A DNA stretch of 57,121 nt, from positions 1 through 57,121 of the forward strand of contig JAJDNC010000021.1 in NCBI GenBank assembly GCA_022340865.1, in the 5' to 3' direction. Below are positions 16,830 through 23,787 of the stretch, one piece after another (within the stretch, counting starts at the first letter, position 1; every line of letters starts with the position of its first letter). A program made the translations under genes and the position numbers. The notes below the pieces were generated by a model that did no database searches, was not told where the DNA came from, and saw nothing but the letters and a program-made list of their open reading frames with translations. Source of the stretch: Gemmatimonadota bacterium. Its GTDB lineage: Bacteria; Gemmatimonadota; Gemmatimonadetes; Longimicrobiales; Gaopeijiaceae.

Positions 16830-17132
16830 ATGGCCGGATATCAGAGGAAGACGGCGCTGTCGCCTCAAGAGGTGATGGAGCATGCAGACGAGCTGCTCCC
16901 CGAACGGATCGGGTTGGCCAAGACCAAAGGCACGACCCACGGCGCCACGTTCTCCGGAAGCGAGGGAACGGTCACGCTGACGGCGCACCGGCACGGGCCG
17001 TACACCGACGTGGTGGCCGCCACCGACCGGCTGCGCACGTCGCGGATGGACTACGAGATCCAGAAGTTCCTCAACCGGCTTCCCTACGAGCCCGGCGACG
17101 TCGGTGGCCCCGGCTCCGGCGAGCTCGCTTGA
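16830..17132 (+). CDS. Small conserved hypothetical protein next to the pseudo-helicase
   Basis: A 100-residue soluble protein. It consists of an N-terminal helix (LSPQEVMEHADELLPERIGL), strands around a GTVTLTAHRHGPYTDVVA core, and a helix ending RTSRMDYEIQKFLNRLPYEPGD. The shape is faintly like the small polyhydroxyalkanoic-acid-system proteins, but no residue pattern proves it. Codon use is ordinary and a GAGG precedes the ATG, so the gene is likely real. It sits 24 bases after the thioredoxin-fold gene and 16 bases before the dead DEAD-box gene. Co-transcription is probable and a shared function with the pseudo-helicase is a reasonable guess only. Confidence 0.7.
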   Translation: MAGYQRKTALSPQEVMEHADELLPERIGLAKTKGTTHGATFSGSEGTVTLTAHRHGPYTDVVAATDRLRTSRMDYEIQKFLNRLPYEPGDVGGPGSGELA

Positions 17133-17148
17133 GGCGGCGGTAATCCAC

Positions 17149-18702
17149 ATGGAATCCTTCGAGGACCTCGGACTCTCCGCCGATCTGGTGGAGGCGCTCG
17201 CGGCCGAGGGGATCGAGAGGCCCACCTCCCTGCAGGAGGCGGCGATCCCGGTTCTCCGGCGCGGCAACAACGTTCTTCTCGCCGCGGGTCCGGGAGGGGG
17301 TACCCTGGTCGCCTGGGGAGCGCCCCTGCTGGAGCGCCTCGCCGCCGAAGGGGACCGGCCGCGGGTCCTGGCCCTCACGGTCACCGCCGACGCCGCCCAG
17401 CGCCTCGCGGAGTCCCTGCAGCGGATCGGCTCCGTCACGGGCCACGTCGTGGCGGCCCTGGGCACTCCGTGGGTGCTCCCCGGACGGGCCCACGTTCTCT
17501 TCGCCACGCCTCGCGACGCGCTCGCGGCGGCGCGGCGGGGGGATGTGGACCTGGGCGCGGTGGAGGCCCTCGTCGTGGATCAGGCCGACCGCCTGGAGAA
17601 GCTCACAGGCCTGTCTCCCGTCGAGGAGGTGCTGGCGTTTCTGCCCCGGGACGGTCAGCGCGTGGTGGTCGCACTCCCCGTGTCCGGAGGTGTGTCGGAC
17701 TTCGTCGAGCGGCATGCGCGCCGGGCGCCGGTGGTGCCGCAGATGCCTGCCGACGCCGGGCAGGAATCCGCACCTCCCCACAGGGGCGTGTTGAGGTACC
17801 GGATCGTCGGCGAGCCCAAGGACGAGGCGTCTCTCATGCTGGCTTCCGAGCTTCTGGCAAACGACGGCCGACACGTTCTGGCATACTGCCGAAGCGACGA
17901 TCGGGCCGCGGATCTGGGCGACTACATGACCCTGCACGGGTACGCCGCCGGCGCCGCCGGGGATGTCTCGGTCCCGATCTGGCTGGGCGCCCACGAGCTC
18001 GAGGCGAGAGCCGCCGCGGAGGGTGTCGAGGGCGTGGCGGTCCTCAGCCACGACGTGCCCGCCGATCCCGACTCCCTGGACCGCCGCCACGGAGGGGGCG
18101 GGGGCGGGTATGTGATGGTCCTGCCCCGTGAGGTCTCGCACCTGAGAGACGTCGCCCGGCGTGCCGGCTACAGGCTGGAGCCGCACCCGCCCCGCCCCGG
18201 CCCCGTCGACGAGGACGCCGAGCGGTTCCGGGAGATGGTGGCGCAGGCCGTCGAGAGCGAGGACGTGGGTCCGTATCTCCTCCTTCTGGAGCCGCTCTTC
18301 CAGCGCTACGACCCGGCGGAGGTGGCTGCCGCCGCCACCGCGCTCCTGCGCCGAAAGGCGCCGGCGCCGGCGCCCCGTACGGCGCGCGCCTCCGAGCCCC
18401 CCAGGGGGGCCACGCCCCCGGCCTGGGCCAAGCTCTTCGTCAGCGTGGGGGAGCGCGACGGCCTCACGGCCAGAGACATGGTGGGTGCCATCACCGGAGA
18501 GGCGGGCGTCCCCGGCACCGCCGTGGGCAAGGTGGAGATCCGCGAGAGCCATACGCTCGTGGAGGTACAGGAGCCCGTGGCGCGTCAGGTGATCGCCGCG
18601 CTGAACGGAACCACCATCCGTGGCCGCGCCGTGCGTGCCGACTTCGACCGCCCACGCGCCCGGGGGTCGGCGTCGAGGGAGCGTCCACCGCGCCGCCGCT
18701 GA
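17149..18702 (+). CDS. Catalytically dead DEAD-box protein with a C-terminal DbpA-type RNA-binding domain
   Basis: A 517-residue protein with the architecture of a DbpA-like helicase but eroded catalytic motifs. The Q motif glutamine (PTSLQ, Gln29) remains. Motif I reads AGPGGGT, with glycine in place of the ATP-binding lysine. Motif II is DQAD (145-148), with glutamine replacing the catalytic glutamate. Motif III SAT is gone, and motif VI (HRIGRTGR) is replaced by a run of glycines after RRH. The C-terminal region (about 425-500, LFVSVGERDGL to VRADFDR) looks like an intact DbpA RNA-binding domain. It may therefore act as an ATP-independent RNA or ribosome-binding scaffold. ATG 17149 follows GAGGCGG. 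It converges on HU with a shared hairpin. Confidence 0.85.
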   Translation: MESFEDLGLSADLVEALAAEGIERPTSLQEAAIPVLRRGNNVLLAAGPGGGTLVAWGAPLLERLAAEGDRPRVLALTVTADAAQRLAESLQRIGSVTGHVVAALGTPWVLPGRAHVLFATPRDALAAARRGDVDLGAVEALVVDQADRLEKLTGLSPVEEVLAFLPRDGQRVVVALPVSGGVSDFVERHARRAPVVPQMPADAGQESAPPHRGVLRYRIVGEPKDEASLMLASELLANDGRHVLAYCRSDDRAADLGDYMTLHGYAAGAAGDVSVPIWLGAHELEARAAAEGVEGVAVLSHDVPADPDSLDRRHGGGGGGYVMVLPREVSHLRDVARRAGYRLEPHPPRPGPVDEDAERFREMVAQAVESEDVGPYLLLLEPLFQRYDPAEVAAAATALLRRKAPAPAPRTARASEPPRGATPPAWAKLFVSVGERDGLTARDMVGAITGEAGVPGTAVGKVEIRESHTLVEVQEPVARQVIAALNGTTIRGRAVRADFDRPRARGSASRERPPRRR

Positions 18703-18740
18703 CGGCGTCGGCGCTGCACCTCCGCCGGCCGGATGCACAA

Positions 18741-18770
18741 GGGGCCGCGTCGCGATGGCGACGCGGCCCC
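18741..18770. terminator. Hairpin between convergent pseudo-helicase and HU genes
   Basis: Perfect 13-bp stem GGGGCCGCGTCGC / GCGACGCGGCCCC with a GATG tetraloop. It is followed by TTCCGTCGTC on the plus strand and TTGTGC on the minus strand. It lies between converging genes, so it can serve both directions even though the U-tract is short. Confidence 0.7.
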
Positions 18771-18790
18771 TTCCGTCGTCCAGCCGGACC

Positions 18791-18813
18791 GACCCCCCGC
18801 CAGGAGGGGGGTC
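18791..18813 (-). terminator. Second hairpin 15 bases after the HU stop
   Basis: Stem GACCCCCC / GGGGGGTC around GCCAGGA, immediately downstream of the HU stop on the minus strand and upstream of the stronger shared hairpin. It may stabilise the HU mRNA 3' end rather than terminate, since no U-tract follows. Confidence 0.4.
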
Positions 18814-18827
18814 CGGGCGGCGAGACG

Positions 18828-19112
18828 CTACTTGATGCCGTCCTTCAGACCCTTGCCGGCACGGAAGCTCGGAGTCTTCGTGGCGGCGATGCGAATGGTC
18901 TGGCCCGTCCGGGGGTTGCGGCCCGTGCGTGCCTTCCGCTGCTTGGCCTCGAAAGTCCCGAAGCCCGTGATCTGTACGCGGCCGTCCATCCTCAGCGTCC
19001 GAGCGATGATCCCGGTGTCGGGACTGAAGAGCGCGTCCACGGCACGGCCGGCGTCAGCCTTGGTCATCCCGGTGTGCTGGGCGAGGGCGTCCACGAGATC
19101 GGACTTGTTCAT
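18828..19112 (-). CDS. hup: HU family DNA-binding protein
   Basis: A 94-residue nucleoid protein matching the HU/IHF family over its full length. It starts MNKSDLVDALAQHTGMTKADA, then has the beta-arm region GFGTFEAKQRKARTGRNPRTG, whose arms and proline insert into the DNA minor groove, and ends with ATKTPSFRAGKGLKDGIK. It bends and packages DNA as a dimer. ATG 19112 is the family start and has AGGAGC eight bases upstream; the in-frame extension to 19220 is not protein-like. A consensus-like promoter at 19265-19293 leaves an unusually long leader of about 145 bases. The 3' end carries two hairpins. Confidence 0.96.
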   Translation of the reverse strand: MNKSDLVDALAQHTGMTKADAGRAVDALFSPDTGIIARTLRMDGRVQITGFGTFEAKQRKARTGRNPRTGQTIRIAATKTPSFRAGKGLKDGIK

Positions 19113-19264
19113 TGGGCTGCTCCTGTGAGGAAGGTATGAGAGGTCGCGGCCTGGGACCGCTATTCCGTGCGGGCCGGGAACGCCCTCATTCGGGGACAGT
19201 CTCCGAACTCCCGGAAACATCCGTGGATCAAGTGTTTCTGGGCCCGCAAGTCAGGATCGATCCT

Positions 19265-19293
19265 ACGGTAAGCGCGCCTGCGCGGAGCGTCAA
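19265..19293 (-). promoter_or_regulatory. Promoter of the HU gene with a long 5' leader
   Basis: On the minus strand TTGACG (19288-19293) and TACCGT (19265-19270) are spaced by exactly 17 bases. The -35 box matches consensus in five of six bases. Transcription would begin near 19258 and leave a leader of about 145 bases before the HU ATG, long enough for post-transcriptional control. Confidence 0.55.
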
Positions 19294-19417
19294 GAGAATA
19301 AGTGGCTGAAAGGCCGCGTCCTGCCTAGCTTCTTGAGCATCACAAGTGTCGAAGCTCATCTGTGACCCACGGCGCGATTCTCGCGTCACGCTCCGGAACG
19401 CTGGTCGAGCGTATACT

Positions 19418-20434
19418 ATGCGTATTCTACGGACGTTCCTGCCGCGCTTCCTCTGGAGCCTCGCGTTCCTCTTCGCGCTGTGCCTGGCGGGAACCGTCGG
19501 ATACGTCCTCATCGAGGGCCGGAGCGTCGCCGATTCCATCTACATGACGGTGATCACCCTGACGGCTGTAGGCTATCAGGAAGTGTTCCCCCTCAGCCCC
19601 GTCGGCCGGACCTTCACCATGATCCTCCTCCTGGGAGGAATCACGTGGATGGGCTTCTGGTTCGCCAACCTCACCTCGCTCCTCGTGGAGCTGGATCTCA
19701 AGGACGTCCTGCGGAGACGCCGCACCATGAAAGAGATCGACCGCATGAAGAACCATGTCATCGTGTGCGGTGCGGGAAGGACCGGCCGGCAGGTGGCGCA
19801 GGAGCTCGAAGGCGGGACCCCCTACGTCATCATCGAGAACGATCCGGCCCATATCGCCCAGCTCAAGGAGTTCCTGCCCCAGGCCCACGTCATGGAGGGG
19901 GACGCCACGCACGACCATGTCCTCATCGAGGCCGGGCTGCTCCGGGCCAGGGGCCTGGTGGCCTGTCTGAGCAAGGACACGGACAACCTCTTCGTCTGCC
20001 TCTCCGCCCGTGACCTGGCGGCGACCATCACCATCGTGGCCCGTGCCTACGAGGAGGCCACCATGGACAAGCTGTATCGGGCGGGGGCCGACCACGTGGT
20101 CAGCCCCAACGTGAGCAGCGCCATCCACATGGCATCCGTGCTGGTGCGCCCTTCGGTGGTGAGCTTCCTGGACATCGCCACGCGCTCCTCCGAGCTGGCC
20201 CTCCGCATGGAGCAGGTGGTCATCGAGCCCACCTCGAGCGTGGCCGGGACAACGCTCATGGAGGCACACATCCCGCAGCGCACGGGCCTCATCGTCATCG
20301 CCGTCAGGAAGAAGGAGGAGCAGGAGGGCTTTCTGTTCAACCCCGTTGCGGACACCCGCCTGGAAGTCGGAGACACGGTCATCGTCCTCGGCAAGGAGGA
20401 ACAGATCTCCGCCCTGCGAGCCGTGATGACGTGA
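19418..20434 (+). CDS. Two-TM potassium channel with RCK (TrkA-N/TrkA-C) domains
   Basis: A 338-residue ion channel subunit. Two membrane helices (about residues 10-32 and 64-88) bracket the pore loop TLTAVGYQE with a TxVGY filter (Thr49 to Tyr53), so potassium selectivity is expected. An RCK domain starts near residue 108 with the nucleotide-binding motif IVCGAGRTGRQVAQEL and the acidic end of strand 2 (IIENDP). A TrkA-C domain closes the protein (about 250-335). It resembles MthK/KCh-type channels gated by ligands on the RCK ring. ATG 19418 is directly preceded by TATACT, and no clear SD is seen, so the start could be weakly initiated. A hairpin follows the stop. The gene is divergent from HU. 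Confidence 0.92.
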   Translation: MRILRTFLPRFLWSLAFLFALCLAGTVGYVLIEGRSVADSIYMTVITLTAVGYQEVFPLSPVGRTFTMILLLGGITWMGFWFANLTSLLVELDLKDVLRRRRTMKEIDRMKNHVIVCGAGRTGRQVAQELEGGTPYVIIENDPAHIAQLKEFLPQAHVMEGDATHDHVLIEAGLLRARGLVACLSKDTDNLFVCLSARDLAATITIVARAYEEATMDKLYRAGADHVVSPNVSSAIHMASVLVRPSVVSFLDIATRSSELALRMEQVVIEPTSSVAGTTLMEAHIPQRTGLIVIAVRKKEEQEGFLFNPVADTRLEVGDTVIVLGKEEQISALRAVMT

Positions 20435-20447
20435 CCCCGAACGCAGC

Positions 20448-20480
20448 GAGCCCCCGAGACCGCTGGGGTCCCGGGGGCTC
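20448..20480. terminator. Hairpin after the potassium channel gene
   Basis: Arms 20448-20461 (GAGCCCCCGAGACC) and 20466-20480 (GGGTCCCGGGGGCTC) pair with a single mismatch around a GCTG loop. It lies between the converging channel gene and the small membrane protein gene. There is no U-tract on either side, so it may only block 3' decay or end both transcripts inefficiently. Confidence 0.5.
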
Positions 20481-20509
20481 CGGAATGGTGCGGAGCGCGC
20501 GGGCTGGCG

Positions 20510-20707
20510 TCAGTCGGCTTCGGCCTCCTTGCGCTTCTTGATCATGGAGTAGACGAAGAAGATCACGGCCGCGATCAGCGCCAGCTTCACCGTCATTGCG
20601 AGCAGGCCCACGAAGAGCCCGAGCAGAGGAAAGACCAAGGCAGTGACCAGCTTGAACAACACCACCCCCGCCACACCCGCCATTGCTATCGCCGCGAACG
20701 TCCTCAT
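20510..20707 (-). CDS. Small membrane protein
   Basis: A 65-residue protein made almost entirely of two hydrophobic stretches (about 5-22 and 24-55, separated by a lysine and ending in VIFFVYSMIKKRKEAEAD). The positively charged C-terminus suggests an inner-membrane protein with a cytoplasmic tail. It has no motif and no named family. The ATG at 20707 has GAGGCAACG upstream. It lies convergent to the potassium channel gene and 87 bases downstream of infA in the same direction. A role is not proposed. The composition is too regular and hydrophobic to be a chance frame. Confidence 0.75.
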   Translation of the reverse strand: MRTFAAIAMAGVAGVVLFKLVTALVFPLLGLFVGLLAMTVKLALIAAVIFFVYSMIKKRKEAEAD

Positions 20708-20794
20708 CGTTGCCTCCAGTGATCCCGACTCTTCCGCTCCGTCCGTACAGAGATCCTACGATCCGGGCAGGAAAAGTGTTTCAACGCCGCGTGG

Positions 20795-21010
20795 CTACTT
20801 GTAGCGGTACGTGACCCGGCCACGGGTGAGGTCGTAGGGGGACAGCTCGACCTTCACGCGGTCCCCCTCCAGTACACGGATGTAGTTCTGCCGCATCTTG
20901 CCGGACAGATAGGCCAGCACTTCGTGACCGTTCTCGAGCTGGACACGGAACGTCGCGTTGGGAAGGACCTCGCTGACGGTCCCCTCGATTTCGATAGCCT
21001 CTTTCGCCAC
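20795..21010 (-). CDS. infA: Translation initiation factor IF-1
   Basis: A 71-residue S1-like OB-fold protein identical in plan to IF-1. Typical segments are [20 protein letters not shown], the [19 protein letters not shown] centre and the family end [15 protein letters not shown]. It binds the ribosomal A site during initiation. The start is GTG at 21010 with no convincing SD in the preceding 15 bases, unusual for a highly expressed factor; expression may depend on leader structure, since AAGGT/ACCTT arms lie at 21031-21052 just upstream. It stands alone, outside a ribosomal protein operon, as is common in this phylum-level group. Identification is certain. Confidence 0.97.
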   Translation of the reverse strand: MAKEAIEIEGTVSEVLPNATFRVQLENGHEVLAYLSGKMRQNYIRVLEGDRVKVELSPYDLTRGRVTYRYK

Positions 21011-21187
21011 CGGATTCGTCGCTTCATGTAAGGTTTTTCAGCGATGTACCTTAACCTGGGCAAGGCTGGCCGGGCAACTTGGGCCCCCATGCGCGTTGCC
21101 AGGCGACTCCGCCCGATTGGCCCACATCGGCGCCACCGAGCTACTATCATGCTCACCCCTGCCGCCCCTTGATCCGAGCCCGGCGCC

Positions 21188-21397
21188 ATGCAGGACGGCT
21201 ACACCGACGACGAGATCCGCCTCCTGGGCGCCGCTCTGGCGGAGGGGGGCCCCTTGAGGTGCCCACGCTGCGGCGCGCCTCTCGACCGCCGCCCCGTGCC
21301 GCCGCGCCGTGACGTCTCCTACGTCCGGGACCGCCTCTGGCTCGTCTGCCCGGGGTGCCACAGGACCGTGGTGCTGGACCGTCGGGAGGACCTCTGA
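21188..21397 (+). CDS. Small zinc-ribbon protein
   Basis: A 69-residue protein with two CxxC knuckles (CPRC at about residues 25-28 and CPGC near 54-57), separated by about 26 residues. This is the spacing of a zinc ribbon that could bind DNA, RNA or a protein partner. The N-terminus is an acidic helix (DDEIRLLGAALAEGG). There is no membrane segment. The gene is divergent from infA, with about 180 bases between. Its stop codon is followed within ten bases by a pair of CTACGTAG palindromes. The family is not recognised further. The intact, evenly spaced cysteine pairs argue that the gene is real. Confidence 0.7.
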   Translation: MQDGYTDDEIRLLGAALAEGGPLRCPRCGAPLDRRPVPPRRDVSYVRDRLWLVCPGCHRTVVLDRREDL

Positions 21398-21401
21398 GCC
21401 C

Positions 21402-21435
21402 GACTACGTAGATCCCGCGGTTGTGCTACGTAGTC
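21402..21435. promoter_or_regulatory. Two CTACGTAG palindromes 22 bp apart (operator-like)
   Basis: The self-complementary octamer CTACGTAG occurs at 21404-21411 and 21426-21433, so their centres are 22 bp apart, close to two helical turns. The flanks extend the pair into a 10-bp inverted repeat (GACTACGTAG and CTACGTAGTC) around a 14-base loop. Two identical palindromes on the same DNA face suit cooperative binding of a dimeric regulator to control the lipoprotein gene starting 79 bases downstream. A hairpin ending the zinc-ribbon transcript is the alternative. Confidence 0.45.
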
Positions 21436-21513
21436 TGCGGCATGGGCCCTCCCCCGTGTGCGGGCTAGGTTCATGTCAGATCGCAACGCGAACACCCGTC
21501 GGGAGGGTGGATC

Positions 21514-22089
21514 ATGAGCAAGCGATCCGGAGTCATCCTGAAGGGCGTGGCGGCCCTGGCACTCGTCCTCGCCACCACCGCCTGCGGGACGCTCCTCCGC
21601 AGCGCGCTGGGCAAGGCCGGTGTCCCGGACAATTCCCGGGGCTCGACGGGCTCGACGAGCGCGGCCCTACCCACGACCCTGACGCATTCGAAGGACGCGC
21701 CAGTCAGCGTCTACCGGAAGATGCCCACGCCACGCGTGTGGAACCTGACCAGGGGACCGGTCCATTCCGTCGCGTACAGCATCTCGCGGTGGTCGCAGAA
21801 CCCCTGTGCTCCCATGCCCCCGGGAATCGAGGACGTGCTGCCGGTGCAGCAAGGGGCGCCCATCACGGACGTGGCGTCGTGGGGACCCGTGCACCTCGAG
21901 GCTTTCGGCGTGCCCGGCGTGTACGTCAGCGGGCTCAGGCGGGGGGAGGGCTTCGATCTCACCGGTCAGATGATGAGGCAGACGGCTCGGGCGGTGGCGT
22001 ACGGGAGGGGCTGCGCGTACACGCTCTTCTTCGGTGTGCGCTTCGGATCCGCCAACACCACGCATCCGATGACGGTGATGTGGGAGTAG
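21514..22089 (+). CDS. Putative lipoprotein of unknown function
   Basis: A 191-residue exported protein. A lysine/arginine N-terminus and a hydrophobic core end in the lipobox LATTACG (Cys about residue 24), so it is probably lipid-anchored. The mature part opens with a Ser/Thr/Gly-rich linker (residues 38-60). A compact domain follows with aromatic residues and two further cysteines (NPCAP and GRGCAY) that could form a disulfide. The C-terminus [19 protein letters not shown] looks like closing beta strands. No family is recognised. GGGAGG lies six bases before the ATG. A pair of palindromes 80-110 bases upstream may regulate it. Confidence 0.75.
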   Translation: MSKRSGVILKGVAALALVLATTACGTLLRSALGKAGVPDNSRGSTGSTSAALPTTLTHSKDAPVSVYRKMPTPRVWNLTRGPVHSVAYSISRWSQNPCAPMPPGIEDVLPVQQGAPITDVASWGPVHLEAFGVPGVYVSGLRRGEGFDLTGQMMRQTARAVAYGRGCAYTLFFGVRFGSANTTHPMTVMWE

Positions 22090-22153
22090 ACGCGGGGCGG
22101 CACGGGGGGCTACCGTTGGCCTCCGTTCAGTGCCCCGACCCATGGAGCGTCCC

Positions 22154-22624
22154 GTGCCCAATCCCACCGTCACGATCCAGACCAACCACGGAACCATCAC
22201 CGCCGAGATGTTCTCGGACGCCGCCCCGAAGACCGCGGGCAACTTCATCGAATTGGCGAAGAAGGGCTTCTACGACGGCGTCGTCTTCCACCGGGTCATC
22301 GACGGCTTCATGATCCAGGGCGGCGATCCCACCGGCACCGGCCGCGGTGGTCCGGGCTACACCATCCCCGACGAGTTCGCTCCCGGCCTCAAGCACGACG
22401 CCGAGGGCATGTTCTCCATGGCCAACGCCGGACCCAACACCGGCGGGTCACAGTTCTTCATCACGCTGGTGCCCACGCCGTGGCTGGACGGCAAGCACGC
22501 GATCTTCGGCAGGGTCACCGAAGGCATGGACGTGGTGAAGACCATCGGCAAGACGAAGACCGGCGCCGGCGACCGGCCGGCGGAGGACGTGGTCATGGAG
22601 AAGGTGACCGTCCAGGAAGGGTGA
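22154..22624 (+). CDS. Peptidyl-prolyl cis-trans isomerase, cyclophilin type
   Basis: A 156-residue bacterial cyclophilin. Catalytic and binding residues are recognisable in [19 protein letters not shown] (Arg and Phe of the active site), [16 protein letters not shown], and the [12 protein letters not shown] loop with the conserved histidine. There is no signal peptide, so it acts in the cytoplasm as a folding catalyst. GTG 22154 is preferred because GGAG ends six bases before it and conserved sequence ([13 protein letters not shown]) follows at once; an ATG at 22142 is possible and adds four residues. A hairpin follows the stop. It converges on the DUF3078 gene. The identification is secure, the client proteins are unknown. 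Confidence 0.95.
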   Translation: MPNPTVTIQTNHGTITAEMFSDAAPKTAGNFIELAKKGFYDGVVFHRVIDGFMIQGGDPTGTGRGGPGYTIPDEFAPGLKHDAEGMFSMANAGPNTGGSQFFITLVPTPWLDGKHAIFGRVTEGMDVVKTIGKTKTGAGDRPAEDVVMEKVTVQEG

Positions 22625-22630
22625 ACGCCC

Positions 22631-22663
22631 GGGAGCCGCGAATCCCCGGGGCCCCCGGCTCCC
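22631..22663. terminator. Hairpin between cyclophilin and DUF3078 genes
   Basis: Arms GGGAGCCG (22631-22638) and CGGCTCCC (22656-22663) enclose an inner CCCCGGGG palindrome, six bases after the cyclophilin stop and 41 bases before the converging stop. No U-tract follows, so the strength as a terminator is uncertain. Confidence 0.5.
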
Positions 22664-22703
22664 CCCCGGTCCCGGCCGGACCGGCGTCCCCGTTCCCCCC
22701 GGC

Positions 22704-23621
22704 TCAGTGCGGCGTGTCGGTGAGGAAGGCGTACGTCAGGCCCAGCGCCAATGACTGCTTGAGCTGTCGCCGGGGGGACACGGTGCTGTCGTAGAGCAGC
22801 CGCACGTCGAGGTTGAAGTTCACGTACTTCGACAGCTGCACCGTGAGGGTCGACTGCCAGTTGACGTCGGTTCGTCTCCACCCCTTCAGGTTCGAGAAGA
22901 GCTCCAGCTTGGACGTCAGCAGGACGTTGTTCTGGAACTTGGCGTTCACGTCGGACTCGGACGTGATGCCTCCCTCCACCTTGTTCTTCTCGACCTTGGG
23001 CGTGGCCGGGTTGTCCGCGTACATGTTGTAGCGGTTCGTGAAGGTCTCCTTCACCGCCGCGCCCACACGCTCGACGAACACCTTGGACGGCTGGTAGGCG
23101 AGGCCGAGGCTCTCCGTGAAATAGGCCGGGTCGAAGAAGGCCGAGGTCGCGGTGCGGGTGCTGTCCTGGTACTTGTACCCGGTGGAGAACTGGGTCAGCG
23201 CGATGAGCGAGACGAAGGGGTTCACCAGGCGGGTGGCCCCGCCCGTCACCACGCTTTCCAGACGGATCTCGTCGATGGACTTCCGGAAGTCCGAGTCGCC
23301 CAGCTTGGTGCGGCCGTATCCCAGCTTCATCGAGTTGGTCCACGCGTACTTCGGCTGCAGGTAGTCGAACTCCGCGGCCCCGGTGAGCTGCCAGGCGACG
23401 CTGCTCTCACCGCCCTGCGACCAGTTGTCCAGGGTAACCTGGGTCAGGTTGAGCTGGCCCACCGCCTGGCGGTGCCACCCCAGCGAGTCCGCGGGAACCG
23501 GTGGAGACTGGGCTGCCAGCGGGCTCGCGGGGAAGACGAGCCCCGCGAGGGACGTGAGGGCGAGCAGCGGAACGAACGGCAGCCTCGGGCGATGACGAGC
23601 CGGCGCACCGGGACGGCGCAT
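22704..23621 (-). CDS. DUF3078 domain protein, probable outer-membrane beta-barrel
   Basis: A 305-residue exported protein with a clear signal peptide (core about residues 15-35, ending SPLAAQ). The mature part begins with the DUF3078-style NLTQVTLDNWSQGGESSVAW block and continues as many amphipathic strands with Tyr/Phe/Trp ends (for example NSMKLGYGRTKLG and QSLALGLTYAFLTD), as expected of an outer-membrane barrel. DUF3078 proteins are known mainly from Bacteroidota and their function is unknown. AGGAGG lies six bases upstream of ATG 23621, which decides the start. It is divergent from the sugar importer operon, but no direct link is visible. Confidence 0.85.
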   Translation of the reverse strand: MRRPGAPARHRPRLPFVPLLALTSLAGLVFPASPLAAQSPPVPADSLGWHRQAVGQLNLTQVTLDNWSQGGESSVAWQLTGAAEFDYLQPKYAWTNSMKLGYGRTKLGDSDFRKSIDEIRLESVVTGGATRLVNPFVSLIALTQFSTGYKYQDSTRTATSAFFDPAYFTESLGLAYQPSKVFVERVGAAVKETFTNRYNMYADNPATPKVEKNKVEGGITSESDVNAKFQNNVLLTSKLELFSNLKGWRRTDVNWQSTLTVQLSKYVNFNLDVRLLYDSTVSPRRQLKQSLALGLTYAFLTDTPH

Positions 23622-23787
23622 GGTGACCTCCTGCGGAGGTGCCGGAGACGGGTGCGCCTCGCCACGCAGCGGGGTCCCGTCCCCCGGCTGGGAGAGCGGA
23701 ACGCTTGCAGGGAGCGCGCCTCCCCGCAACCCCGGGGTAAGACGCCGGGCGGAACGTACGGGCCCCCGCGCCGTAGTCCCTTGAGTC

